A stretch of 32,160 nucleotides of DNA from Cytophagaceae bacterium (lineage in GTDB: Bacteria; Bacteroidota; Bacteroidia; Cytophagales; Flexibacteraceae), in contig JAIXYP010000044.1 in assembly GCA_027490155.1 (NCBI GenBank), forward strand, positions 1 to 32,160, written 5' to 3'. Both the position numbers and the translations under genes were made by a program. Each line of letters starts with the position of its first letter. Positions within the stretch are counted from its first letter, which is position 1. Below, one piece after another: positions 17,030 to 24,418 of this stretch. A model generated the notes under the pieces. The model made no database searches. It saw only the letters and a list, made by a program, of their open reading frames with translations, and was not told where the DNA came from.

Positions 17030-17393
17030 CGATGTGGTTGATGTCGGCATCGCCCCAGAGGTCCTCAAGGCCATAGTGTTGGCGTTTTTCCTTCTTGAAG
17101 ACGTGTGCCACGATGTCGGCATAATCCAGCAAGATCCACTCTCTGTTGGCTTTGCCTTCCCGACGCCAGACGTTTAGCTGGGAGCCTTTATAGACTTCGT
17201 CCTCGATTGAGTTGGTGATGGCATCGACTTGGGTATCACTACTGCCGCTACAGATGACCATAAAATCTGCAAAGGAGTTCTGGATGGTGCGGAGGTCAAT
17301 GACGGCAATGTCAGTGGCTTTTTTCTCTTGCATCCCCCTCACGATCAGTTGTTTGATGGCTTCGGTGTTATAGACGGCGGTGTTTTCTGTCAT
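17019..17393 (-). CDS. rsfS: Ribosome silencing factor RsfS
   Basis: A 124-residue cytoplasmic protein of the RsfS / YbeB / iojap family, which binds large-subunit protein uL14 and blocks subunit joining when nutrients are low. The family pattern is clear: KKATDIAVIDLRTI, FADFMVICSGSSDTQVDAI, WRREGKANREWILLDYADIVAHVF and the closing YGLEDLWGDAD. The length is full for the family. The order birA, rsfS, ftsH, with birA divergent, is known to me from other Bacteroidota, which supports the assignment. It is probably co-transcribed with ftsH; a minus-strand promoter candidate lies at 17569-17599. Confidence 0.95.
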   Translation of the reverse strand: MTENTAVYNTEAIKQLIVRGMQEKKATDIAVIDLRTIQNSFADFMVICSGSSDTQVDAITNSIEDEVYKGSQLNVWRREGKANREWILLDYADIVAHVFKKEKRQHYGLEDLWGDADINHIADL

Positions 17394-17568
17394 GCGGTGA
17401 AGGTGGTTTTGATGCCTTTGGGTTTGGTGGTTGTGTTGGTTATTAGTGCGATAAGCTGGGGCGGTGCGGTATGACCAATGCCCAGATTTGGTAAATTTTG
17501 GGGTTGGCCATTGGCTATTGCAGCCGACTGGTGCTTACTTGCTGGCTATAACGTCAGCCGGCTCAAAA

Positions 17569-17599
17569 CAAACATACTTGATCGTGAAGCAAATACCAA
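17569..17599 (-). promoter_or_regulatory. Candidate rsfS-ftsH promoter
   Basis: On the minus strand TTG (17599-17597), a 20-base spacer and TATGTTTG (17576-17569) match the Bacteroidota consensus. The leader would be about 170 bases. It overlaps the start region of birA, which supports a birA start near 17584 rather than 17464. Confidence 0.35.
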
Positions 17600-18354
17600 C
17601 CCAAGCCTTGTTTCTGGGTCAAAAACTAATTTGGCTGCCACAATGTCAGAGCACCAATGCCGAAGCTATGGATTTGGTGCGCAAAGGGCAGGCAATCGAG
17701 GGGCTGGTAGTTGGCACGGATCACCAGACGGCGGGGCGTGGCCAACGGGGCAATACTTGGGAAAGCGAACCCGGGCAAAACCTGACGGTGAGCTGGGTTT
17801 TGCGGCCTCAGCACCTGCCATTGGGGCAACAATTTGCGCTCAGCATGGCAATGGCCAACGGGGTGCGGGCGGCCTTGGCCCAACTGACGAGCCACGCGGT
17901 GACGGTCAAGTGGCCCAATGATATCTATGTCCATCAGCGGAAGATTGGTGGCCTGTTGCTTGAGTCCATCGTCCAGACTGGGAAACTATCGGCAATGGTG
18001 GTGGGGCTAGGGCTCAATATCAACCAGCTGGATGGCCTGCCACCCAACGCCACTAGCCTCGTGATGCTGACAGGGGCACATCATCCGCTGGACCAAGTCC
18101 TGGGGCTGATCTGCCACAAGGTGGAGCAGGAGTACCTTGCATTGCGACAGGTAAATGGTATCGGGGGCATCAAGCAGCGGTATATGGTGCATTTGTTGGG
18201 CTATGGGCAGCTGCGCAACTACCGCATCGCCCTCACGGGTGAGCACTTCAGCGCTATGTTGGTCGATGTATTGCCGTCGGGCAGGGCTGTCTATCGGGAG
18301 TCCGACGGGCAGCACCGCAGCTATGACCTCAAGGAGGTGGAGTGGCTTTGGTAG
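17584..18354 (+). CDS. birA: Biotin--[acetyl-CoA-carboxylase] ligase (BirA catalytic type)
   Basis: The enzyme activates biotin with ATP and attaches it to a lysine of the biotin carboxyl carrier protein. From the GTG at 17584 the protein has 256 residues. It begins near FLGQKLIWLPQCQSTNAEA, as in Bacteroidota ligases that lack the N-terminal DNA-binding domain, so it should not be a repressor. Key motifs are GRGQRGNTW (51-59), KWPND (109-113) and KIGGLLLES (120 on). There is no ATG at the family start. A TTG at 17578 or a GTG at 17464 are alternatives; the longer form would add 40 residues not expected in the family. It is divergent from rsfS and 57 bases before the methyltransferase gene on the same strand. 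Confidence 0.9.
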   Translation: MKQIPTQALFLGQKLIWLPQCQSTNAEAMDLVRKGQAIEGLVVGTDHQTAGRGQRGNTWESEPGQNLTVSWVLRPQHLPLGQQFALSMAMANGVRAALAQLTSHAVTVKWPNDIYVHQRKIGGLLLESIVQTGKLSAMVVGLGLNINQLDGLPPNATSLVMLTGAHHPLDQVLGLICHKVEQEYLALRQVNGIGGIKQRYMVHLLGYGQLRNYRIALTGEHFSAMLVDVLPSGRAVYRESDGQHRSYDLKEVEWLW

Positions 18355-18411
18355 GGTAGGTCCTTCTTGTTGCCATTTATTTTCTACCACCAATATTTCC
18401 CCCTTACGATC

Positions 18412-19194
18412 ATGTCGATTCCGCCAGACTATAAAGCTATTGTGCAAGAGGCCCAAGCCTTGGTGCGCGGCCAACTGGAGGAAGAGGGCATGACAACGGG
18501 CCATCAGGACCATGCGCATTTTGTGGCATGGGAGTCCAGCAAGATGCAGTACCAGCAATTTGACCAGTTGTTGGAGATGGTGGAGCCAACCGTCGAGCGG
18601 ATACTGGCGGCTGGCCAAAAGGTGCGTTTCCTAGACTATGGCTGTGGAGCTGCGGACCTATTGCACTACCTAGATAGCCAGCTAGAACCCGATTCGTTTA
18701 CCTATTTGGGCGTGGATATTCTGGAAGGGATGGTGCAGGAATCACAACGACAACTGCAGCAACGAAAACCCGGCATGGCCAAAGCTCAAGTACAATTGAT
18801 TGCGGCAGGTGCGGATTTCGGGGTCTATGCTGTTGGTGGTTCGATTGACCAATCATTTGATGTAGTGATTGCCTCGGGTGTATTCTCGTTGGTGGTGGAC
18901 CATACCGACGTGCTACGATTTATGCATTGTTTTGCGGGTGCACCAGCAGTGGTGCTGAACGTCTTTGCGCATGGCAAACAGGGGCCTATCAGCGCACAGG
19001 ATGACCGCTATGCCATTTATACCCTCTATGACCCCGTGCTGCTACTGGCTTACCTGCAACAAAGTGACCTGGCCACCACCCACACCATCCAGATGAAGGT
19101 CTATGACCATGAAACGGATGAAGTGGTAGGGGCACATTTGGCGCGGGATGGGGATACGGTGGTGGTGTATAGCGGGCGTTTGGTGCGGGAATAA
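18412..19194 (+). CDS. Class I SAM-dependent methyltransferase with T9SS-like tail
   Basis: The ATG at 18412 is chosen over a TTG at 18367 because MSIPPDYKAI begins the plausible protein. It has 260 residues: a helical N-terminus and a Rossmann methyltransferase core with motif I VRFLDYGCGAAD (71-82), the acidic motif LGVDI (99-103), FDVVIASGVFSLV, and a strand before the end. It should transfer a methyl group from S-adenosylmethionine; the acceptor is unknown. The last eight residues, YSGRLVRE, and the following stop region are the same as the end of the T9SS sorting domain of the gene ending at 22113. The coding DNA 19164-19194 lies inside a 48-bp direct repeat. The normal end of the methyltransferase probably lies near GDTVVV, and the tail was gained by recombination. 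Confidence 0.82.
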   Translation: MSIPPDYKAIVQEAQALVRGQLEEEGMTTGHQDHAHFVAWESSKMQYQQFDQLLEMVEPTVERILAAGQKVRFLDYGCGAADLLHYLDSQLEPDSFTYLGVDILEGMVQESQRQLQQRKPGMAKAQVQLIAAGADFGVYAVGGSIDQSFDVVIASGVFSLVVDHTDVLRFMHCFAGAPAVVLNVFAHGKQGPISAQDDRYAIYTLYDPVLLLAYLQQSDLATTHTIQMKVYDHETDEVVGAHLARDGDTVVVYSGRLVRE

Positions 19195-19211
19195 AAGTTT
19201 GTATCTTTAGG
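19164..19211 (+). repeat. 48-bp direct repeat, left copy
   Basis: It matches 20471-20518 at 47 of 48 bases; the single difference is GAA/GAG, both Glu. It covers the last codons for VYSGRLVRE, the TAA stop, and a promoter. The first 31 bases also match the end of the T9SS gene at 22083-22113. Confidence 0.9.
19180..19209 (+). promoter_or_regulatory. Candidate promoter of the two-gene cassette
   Basis: TTG (19180-19182), 19 bases, then TATCTTTA (19202-19209), one base from TAnnTTTG. The upstream element lies inside the codons of the methyltransferase tail. The ATG at 19229 is 27 bases from the start of the -7 element, the same distance as for the right copy and its ATG at 20536. Confidence 0.5.
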
Positions 19212-19228
19212 CTTCCATGTAAGTTTTA

Positions 19229-19618
19229 ATGACTATTGCTGATACGAGAATGATGATGGATAAACCTGAGGACATCGTTTTGTGGGAGTTTAATATTTGC
19301 GATGCGATTGATAGTGTCGCTGATATTGAATTTCAGAGGAAGGTTTGGCTAGGTTTGGACTTACGTTATTGTTCGTCATTCCACGAAGTTATCATGATCC
19401 TTTATGATGATTGCTGTTTTGAAGACTACATCGTTTATCGAAAGCAAACATACGGCATTGATATTTTATGGGTTCTTATGTGTGACCTTGATAAACTAAT
19501 GTCTGCTTATGATCCAGATAATGTCTATACTGATAAATTTGTTTTGACTGACCCAGAATGGTGGAAAATTACGCTTTTAGCAAAAGCCGTTCTGGAGGAA
19601 ATGAAGCGCTATGTATAG
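19229..19618 (+). CDS. Acidic small protein of unknown function
   Basis: I do not recognise this 129-residue protein. It has no signal peptide or membrane segment, is rich in Asp and Glu, has a YDDCCFEDY stretch with paired Cys, and ends with a helical DPEWWKITLLAKAVLEEMKRY segment of the general kind seen in small immunity-like proteins, though no family can be named. The gene is clearly AT-richer than the methyltransferase gene before it. It starts 18 bases after the left 48-bp repeat, whose promoter should drive it. Its stop codon overlaps the start of the next gene by 8 bases (ATGTATAG), so the two are probably translated together and may act as a pair. A toxin-immunity or defence role is possible but not shown by sequence. 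Confidence 0.65.
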   Translation: MTIADTRMMMDKPEDIVLWEFNICDAIDSVADIEFQRKVWLGLDLRYCSSFHEVIMILYDDCCFEDYIVYRKQTYGIDILWVLMCDLDKLMSAYDPDNVYTDKFVLTDPEWWKITLLAKAVLEEMKRYV

Positions 19619-20279
19619 TCTATCTAAATATCTCCTATTTGGACTTCTGAGTATGCTTGTCATCATATATGTTCTAGGCTGGCATGATATGATCGCAAAC
19701 GGCATGTTGAGTAAACATCCACTTGACAATATTAGAAGGTCATTTAAGGATTATCTGGGAGCTATTTATTACTTCAAATACATAGTACTTATAGGTACTG
19801 CAATGATCGCTTTAGCACTTTATGGGCTAAGAAGTCTTGTTAAAAGTGCAAGGAAATCTTTGCTTTGGGTTGTATTTTTCGGCTATTGCCTTGCGGTAAT
19901 TCCTCACCTAATTGTTTGGCCGTTATGGATTTATGGAACCGATCCGCTTGATCATTTACCTCATTGGGAGTTTTTGTATACAGCATTTTTTCTGCCGATT
20001 TGTCTAATTATTTTAGCGACTGGATACCATAAGAAGTATGGACATAGTGTCGTTGAATTGCTTATTATCTATTTGGTGTTTTTGACTTGTATATGGCTAT
20101 CTTGTTCTATAGGATTTTTTGTTTGGGTCCATGCAATGGGCACAGGTTTTATAAATGATAGCGAAACTTATGGAGTTTTGACTTTTATGCGATTTTTGGG
20201 CTGTATGGTTATTACTATTGGGTTTTTATTTGTTTACTTTTCGTCTAGAAAGAGAAGGATAGATAAACCTAATGTCTGA
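19611..20279 (+). CDS. Six-helix membrane protein of unknown function
   Basis: A 222-residue protein with about six membrane segments (roughly residues 7-25, 50-70, 77-100, 115-137, 145-172 and 185-210) and a basic C-terminus (SSRKRRIDKPNV), likely on the cytoplasmic side. No catalytic motif or known family is recognised. It overlaps the upstream acidic protein gene by 8 bases, so it is probably made by translational coupling. The DNA is AT-rich like its partner. Its TGA stop (20277-20279) is followed in the same frame by the orphan T9SS sorting domain, separated by only four codons from the homologous part. The gene therefore sits directly against that domain's broken edge. Confidence 0.7.
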   Translation: MYSLSKYLLFGLLSMLVIIYVLGWHDMIANGMLSKHPLDNIRRSFKDYLGAIYYFKYIVLIGTAMIALALYGLRSLVKSARKSLLWVVFFGYCLAVIPHLIVWPLWIYGTDPLDHLPHWEFLYTAFFLPICLIILATGYHKKYGHSVVELLIIYLVFLTCIWLSCSIGFFVWVHAMGTGFINDSETYGVLTFMRFLGCMVITIGFLFVYFSSRKRRIDKPNV

Positions 20280-20501
20280 ATCAAGGGTGCCAACCCCTTC
20301 CAAGATCAGTTTACCCTTGCCACAAAGTCTGGTGCTACGGAGGTGGGGCAGCTGTACCTCTTTAATCTACTAGGGCAACAGGTGTACCAATCCCCCTACA
20401 CCACTGGGGAGCCGATGCGCACCCCACCCATCAAACCAGGTATCTACCTCTGGCGCTTTGTGGGTAAGGAGGTGTATAGCGGGCGTTTGGTGCGGGAGTA
20501 A
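20280..20501 (+). pseudogene. Orphan T9SS C-terminal sorting domain fragment
   Basis: The frame directly after the TGA at 20277 encodes IKGA and then a complete T9SS sorting domain (NPFQDQFTLATKSG ... PGIYLWRFVGK ... YSGRLVRE) with a TAA at 20499, but it has no start codon, signal peptide or cargo part. Over 20291-20501 it aligns without gaps to 21903-22113 in the next gene: 13 differences in 211 bases, 12 of them synonymous, and 69 of 70 residues identical. The bias to synonymous change indicates that both copies were under protein-level selection, so the fragment was probably part of a working T9SS gene until recently. The cargo part appears to have been replaced by the AT-rich gene pair. 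Confidence 0.85.
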
Positions 20502-20518
20502 AAGTTTGTATCTTTAGG
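20471..20518 (+). repeat. 48-bp direct repeat, right copy
   Basis: The partner of 19164-19211, 1307 bases downstream. It covers the end of the orphan sorting domain, its stop codon and the promoter of the next gene. Recombination between the two copies would remove exactly the two-gene cassette and the orphan domain, leaving the promoter in place. Confidence 0.9.
20487..20516 (+). promoter_or_regulatory. Candidate promoter of the T9SS gene at 20536
   Basis: TTG (20487-20489), 19 bases, then TATCTTTA (20509-20516). It is identical to the promoter of the left repeat except for one spacer base. Confidence 0.5.
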
Positions 20519-20535
20519 TCCTAAATCTCCCTCAA

Positions 20536-22113
20536 ATGCAAACATTTAGACCTAGGGCTAGTTTTGGCGCAATTATGAAGGTACTGTTTACCTTGGCTTG
20601 TGTTTTGGTGTTGCTCGGGGTGAATGCCCAACAACTTCTGTGGCATAAAACATATCCATTCACTCAATCTCATGGGACACCAATTGGTATGGCATTGAAT
20701 AGTAATGGTGATTTATTTACCTTTAACAATAGTGAGCCTAGACTAGTTGATTCTGCAAACAACAATACTTTGTCAAACTCGATACTTAGGTTTTCTAAAT
20801 CTGGTGATTCACTAAGTTTTGACGTAAAGCAGCCCGGCATACTTAGGGGCTTCGCCTCGATCAATACTCTTTCAAATAAAAATGTAGTCGCATTAGGTTT
20901 AATGCGCCAAAGACCATTCTACTATGGGGAGAATCATCTGGACTATTGGACTGCCTTTATATTCGACTCAACAGGTCGGATAACTAAGAAAGCGATTCCA
21001 TTTAATAAGTATATTTATACAGCGACGATAGGCAACGTCGGCGGGATTTTGCCAGGCAAGAATGGTAGTTTCTGGATATATGGTACTAGGGACGATAGTA
21101 CTGTCCGTGATCATTACAAACCCTACCTTTATTTATTTGATAGTGCTGGACATCAAGTTTATGACCGAGAATATGCCGACTCTGGATTTTCTAATGTTCG
21201 ATCTATGATCAAATTGCCGAATGGTAATTTAATGATGTTTGGCCTCAGACAAATCCAGGTGATTCGTGGGACTCGATATTATAATGTTGGTAAGTGTTTC
21301 TTGATGGAATTGGATACCTTGGGCAACTTGCTCCGTCGTCGTTATTTTGACCTCGATAATCGCCCTGGTTCCACGTTTACTGTAGATGGGTCGTTTAATA
21401 CGCAATTATTTGGCACTGTCCATTCTGACAGTTCTTATTTGTTATATGGTCATAATGACCGTGGTGGTCTAAGAGATAGTACTGGCTTCATCACTAAGCT
21501 TGATACCAACCTTACAACCACTCATTGGTTACAACGCATAGATCCATTATTTAAGCTACGTTTGCTGGAGGACGGTTCCTCATTTATTGCTGGCTATGTA
21601 TTTAGCCGTCAAGCTAAGTATCTGTATCTAAGACGATATAATTCTCTTGGTCAATTATTCCAAGACGTTAGGATTGCCGCACCACAAGGCACCTTGCCTT
21701 CAGGTCAATACCTGCTAAGTGAAGGTAATTATGAATTTGCAGGGGATTCTTCAGTTGTTTTTGTAGGTAATGTAGCTGCTTTATCGACGGGTAGAACTAT
21801 CCCCTACCTCTACATCGCCAAAATAGGTGGCTACCCCAACCCTTACAACCCTTTGGCATTGCCGCTGGATCGGCGTATGATGGAGGAAACGTATGTCTAT
21901 CCCAACCCCTTCCAAGACCAATTTACCCTAGCGACAAAGTCTGGTGCTACAGAGGTGGGGCAGCTGTACCTGTTTAATCTGCTAGGCCAACAGGTGTACC
22001 AATCCCCCTATACCACTGGGGAGCCGATGCGTACCCCACCCATCAAACCAGGTATCTACCTCTGGCGTTTTGTAGGTAAGGGGGTGTATAGCGGGCGTTT
22101 GGTGCGGGAGTAA
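20536..22113 (+). CDS. T9SS-secreted protein, probable beta-propeller cargo
   Basis: A 525-residue protein with an N-terminal signal peptide (MKVLFTLACVLVLLGVNAQQ from Met14; the ATG at 20536 adds 13 residues and sits at the same distance from its promoter as the ATG at 19229). The body (about 30-435) has repeated blade-like strands (NSNGDLFTF, KNGSFWIYGTRDD, LPNGNLMMFGLRQ, LEDGSSFIAGYVF), suggesting a beta-propeller of the kind common in T9SS cargo; no catalytic residues are recognised. Residues from about 447 are a T9SS type A sorting domain (YVYPNPFQDQF to YSGRLVRE). The body is AT-rich while the sorting domain is GC-rich, as if different cargo had been joined to a resident domain. The stop codon is 21 bases from the convergent GT2 gene. 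Confidence 0.88.
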   Translation: MQTFRPRASFGAIMKVLFTLACVLVLLGVNAQQLLWHKTYPFTQSHGTPIGMALNSNGDLFTFNNSEPRLVDSANNNTLSNSILRFSKSGDSLSFDVKQPGILRGFASINTLSNKNVVALGLMRQRPFYYGENHLDYWTAFIFDSTGRITKKAIPFNKYIYTATIGNVGGILPGKNGSFWIYGTRDDSTVRDHYKPYLYLFDSAGHQVYDREYADSGFSNVRSMIKLPNGNLMMFGLRQIQVIRGTRYYNVGKCFLMELDTLGNLLRRRYFDLDNRPGSTFTVDGSFNTQLFGTVHSDSSYLLYGHNDRGGLRDSTGFITKLDTNLTTTHWLQRIDPLFKLRLLEDGSSFIAGYVFSRQAKYLYLRRYNSLGQLFQDVRIAAPQGTLPSGQYLLSEGNYEFAGDSSVVFVGNVAALSTGRTIPYLYIAKIGGYPNPYNPLALPLDRRMMEETYVYPNPFQDQFTLATKSGATEVGQLYLFNLLGQQVYQSPYTTGEPMRTPPIKPGIYLWRFVGKGVYSGRLVRE

Positions 22114-22134
22114 TTGGTGGGCAATCTATTTGCC

Positions 22135-22866
22135 TTATTTCCCCCAAGTATTGTACTTCAGGATGCAATAAAGGGCACGGAAGGCGTCCTTCATGCCGAT
22201 TTTTTTGCCTTCCTCATACGTGCGGCCATAATAGCTGATGCCAACTTCATAGATCCTGATTTTGGGTACTTGGCTGATGCGGGCGGTTACCTCGGGCTCA
22301 AAGCCAAACCGTTTTTCGCGCAGTTTGATGCCCTGGATGGTTTTGGTATGGAACAGCTTATAGCAAGTTTCCATATCCGTTAGGTTGAGGTTGGTGAGGG
22401 CATTGCTGGCCAGGGTCAGCCACTTGTTACCGATCGAGTGCCAGAAGAACAAGATGCGGTGTGGGCGCCCCCCCATAAACCGTGATCCGAAGACGACATC
22501 GGCAAAACCAGACAAAACAGGTTTGAGCAGGATGTTATACTCTTCGGGGTCATACTCAAGGTCTGCATCCTGAATGATGAGATACTCGCCCGTGGCTTTG
22601 CTGATGCCAGTATGCAGTGCGGCACCTTTGCCTTGGTTAACCGCATGTTTGAAGTACTGAATGTTGAGCCCCGGGTTGGCACTTTTGTAGCGCATGATGG
22701 CCTCCTCGGTATCGTCCTTGCTGCAATCATTGACGATGATCACCTCTTTGCTGATGTCCCCTACGAGTTGCACGGCCTGTACCTTGTCCAGAATGCGGTG
22801 GATGGTTGGCCCCTCGTTATAGGCAGGGATCACGATCGAGAGGGTAGTAATGATGGGTGCAGTCAC
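22135..22866 (-). CDS. GT2 family glycosyltransferase (DPM1-like)
   Basis: A 243-residue GT-A enzyme of family GT2. It has the nucleotide-sugar motifs IPAYNEG (13-19), VNDCSKDDT (45-53) and QDADLEYDP (99-107, containing the DxD-type metal site), and a later RFGFEPEVTARI segment. The whole is close in layout to dolichol/polyprenyl-phosphate mannosyl- or glucosyl-transferases, without the membrane helices some carry at the end. It would transfer a sugar to a lipid-phosphate carrier or other acceptor on the cytoplasmic side; the exact sugar is unknown. It is a single gene converging on the T9SS gene, with a TACCTTTG promoter element 58 bases upstream. Confidence 0.88.
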   Translation of the reverse strand: MTAPIITTLSIVIPAYNEGPTIHRILDKVQAVQLVGDISKEVIIVNDCSKDDTEEAIMRYKSANPGLNIQYFKHAVNQGKGAALHTGISKATGEYLIIQDADLEYDPEEYNILLKPVLSGFADVVFGSRFMGGRPHRILFFWHSIGNKWLTLASNALTNLNLTDMETCYKLFHTKTIQGIKLREKRFGFEPEVTARISQVPKIRIYEVGISYYGRTYEEGKKIGMKDAFRALYCILKYNTWGK

Positions 22867-22923
22867 GAGGGCAGGGTTATTGTGGCAGGCGGTGCTATGC
22901 CTGTGGTCAGATCAATCAGCTGG

Positions 22924-22931
22924 CAAAGGTA
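22924..22931 (-). promoter_or_regulatory. Possible -7 element of the GT2 gene
   Basis: On the minus strand this reads TACCTTTG, the exact consensus and the same octamer as upstream of the dehydrogenase gene and the LysM gene. No TTG lies at the usual distance. The leader would be about 50 bases. Confidence 0.4.
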
Positions 22932-23320
22932 CCAAAAAAGGCCTAGTAATGGCAGGCGTCCTCAGTGTGGTAAGCCCTTGTCGATCTATTCGGGTTTGGC
23001 ACCACATCTTATATGTATAGGGCCCAATGAAGCCTAGGGACAAGCAAAATGTGCCAGTTTGGGTTCGCCAATGGGTAGAAAATAGGTCGTGGTCCTTACT
23101 TTTGGTGGACAGGATCAGGACTGTGGGGCGGTGCCTTTTTTGCTAAGCAATGCTAGTTAAAGCTGGGTATCCATTGACAAAGTCCCTGATGCTGACCCTA
23201 CCCGTGTTTATGGCTCAGATGCCAGATACAGATATCGAGGCTATTCAGGTTTAAGGGGGCGTTTTAGCGGAGGGAGTTGTGTACTACTTGCTAGTGGTAG
23301 GGCGGATCTGATTTATCTTG
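22932..23320. other. Gene-free interval between the GT2 and LysM genes
   Basis: No convincing gene is visible. A frame open for 81 codons (23161-23403, plus strand) lacks a start codon and shows no family-like content. The interval separates two divergent promoter candidates. Confidence 0.5.
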
Positions 23321-23351
23321 TTGCCCATCAGGGGACTTATGCTTACCTTTG
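23321..23351 (+). promoter_or_regulatory. Candidate promoter of the LysM gene
   Basis: TTG (23321-23323), 20 bases, and TACCTTTG (23344-23351) form a full match to the Bacteroidota consensus. Transcription would start near 23358, about 107 bases before the ATG at 23465. A small hairpin (AGGCA/TGCCT, 23376-23388) with flanking A and T tracts lies in this leader and could act as a weak attenuator. Confidence 0.5.
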
Positions 23352-23464
23352 CGGCCTTATACTAGTCAAAAAAACAGGCATTTTGCCTTTTACCCTCTCT
23401 AGTTGATCACCGATTTGGGTTAGCCAAGGGCCTTTTGTGCCATCTGGCTGTACGGATATACCGA

Positions 23465-24199
23465 ATGTATCAGAACACAAGTTACAGGACAAGTGGGGGC
23501 AATAACTTTCTGTGGGTCATCCTATCGACTCTCATCATCGTTATTCTCCTTTTTGCCGTCTATATCAACAACCGCAACAGCCTAGGCCCTGTCATTGCGG
23601 AGGTCAACAGCGTGGGACCAGCTAACCTTGCCGACAGCACCGATGCTGCCGACTCAAGTGTGGTGGTTAACCCTGCGGAGCCAACTGTGAAGCAGCCTGA
23701 GCCGGAGCCCGCCAAAGCCGAGCCTGCACCAACTACAACTGAGCCAGTAACCACCGAGCCAGCCAAAACAGAGCCAGCCAAAACCGAGCCTAAGGCTGAA
23801 ACTAAATCAGAAGCCAAGGTCGAACCTAAGGCAGACGCTAAAACCACCACTAAGGCAGATGCTAAAGCTGAGGCTAAGACCGCCGCTCCAGTAAGCGGTA
23901 AAGGCATCATGGTCGACTATGAGATTAAGAAGGGGGATGTGATGGGCCGTATTATATCGCGCTACAACAACTCGAAGGACGAGATCATGAGTGCTAACAA
24001 GCTCGAGAACCTCGACAAAATCAAACTTGGGCAGGTGATCAAGTTGCGGATTTTGGCCAAACACAAAGTTGGCAAAAATGAAACCGTTGGCACCTTAGCG
24101 GCCAAGTACAAAGTCGATGCTGAGCGTATCCGTAAGGTTAACGGCATCAAGGAGGACAAACTCAAGGCCGACGAAGTGGTTATGATTCCACTACCGTAA
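23465..24199 (+). CDS. Membrane-anchored protein with two LysM domains
   Basis: The ATG at 23465 is chosen; a TTG at 23435 would add ten residues. The 244-residue protein has one membrane segment (14-34, NNFLWVILSTLIIVILLF), an extracytoplasmic linker (70-142) built from Glu/Pro/Ala/Lys/Thr repeats such as AKTEPAKTEP, and two C-terminal LysM domains (152-196 and 200-243; each with the YxVKKGD...I...N...L...KI..GQ.I.I pattern). LysM domains bind peptidoglycan or chitin-type N-acetylglucosamine chains, so the protein probably links the inner membrane to the cell wall. No catalytic domain is present. It has its own promoter and no operon partner. Confidence 0.88.
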   Translation: MYQNTSYRTSGGNNFLWVILSTLIIVILLFAVYINNRNSLGPVIAEVNSVGPANLADSTDAADSSVVVNPAEPTVKQPEPEPAKAEPAPTTTEPVTTEPAKTEPAKTEPKAETKSEAKVEPKADAKTTTKADAKAEAKTAAPVSGKGIMVDYEIKKGDVMGRIISRYNNSKDEIMSANKLENLDKIKLGQVIKLRILAKHKVGKNETVGTLAAKYKVDAERIRKVNGIKEDKLKADEVVMIPLP

Positions 24200-24418
24200 G
24201 CAGGCACCGAAAAAGTGCTTAACTGGCTCAAAATGCCTTCTTAGCCTTCAAGAGGCCCAATACAAACTAGTTGGTATGTGATGCCAGCCGTCCTCAATAC
24301 CATTTGATCAGGTGGTTTAGACATAGGCTGCAACAATGGTCAAGGGCTAGGCGTTTATGGATGTGTTGGCGTTAGGCAGCCCAAATCCTGCTACCTTGCC
24401 AATCGTTTCGTAGTCCTA

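Noticed and set aside
22612-23037. A 141-codon plus-strand frame
   Set aside because: It is mostly antisense to the GT2 gene and has no recognisable domain.
23161-23403. An 81-codon open frame on the plus strand
   Set aside because: It has no start codon, crosses the predicted promoter of the LysM gene and shows no family pattern.
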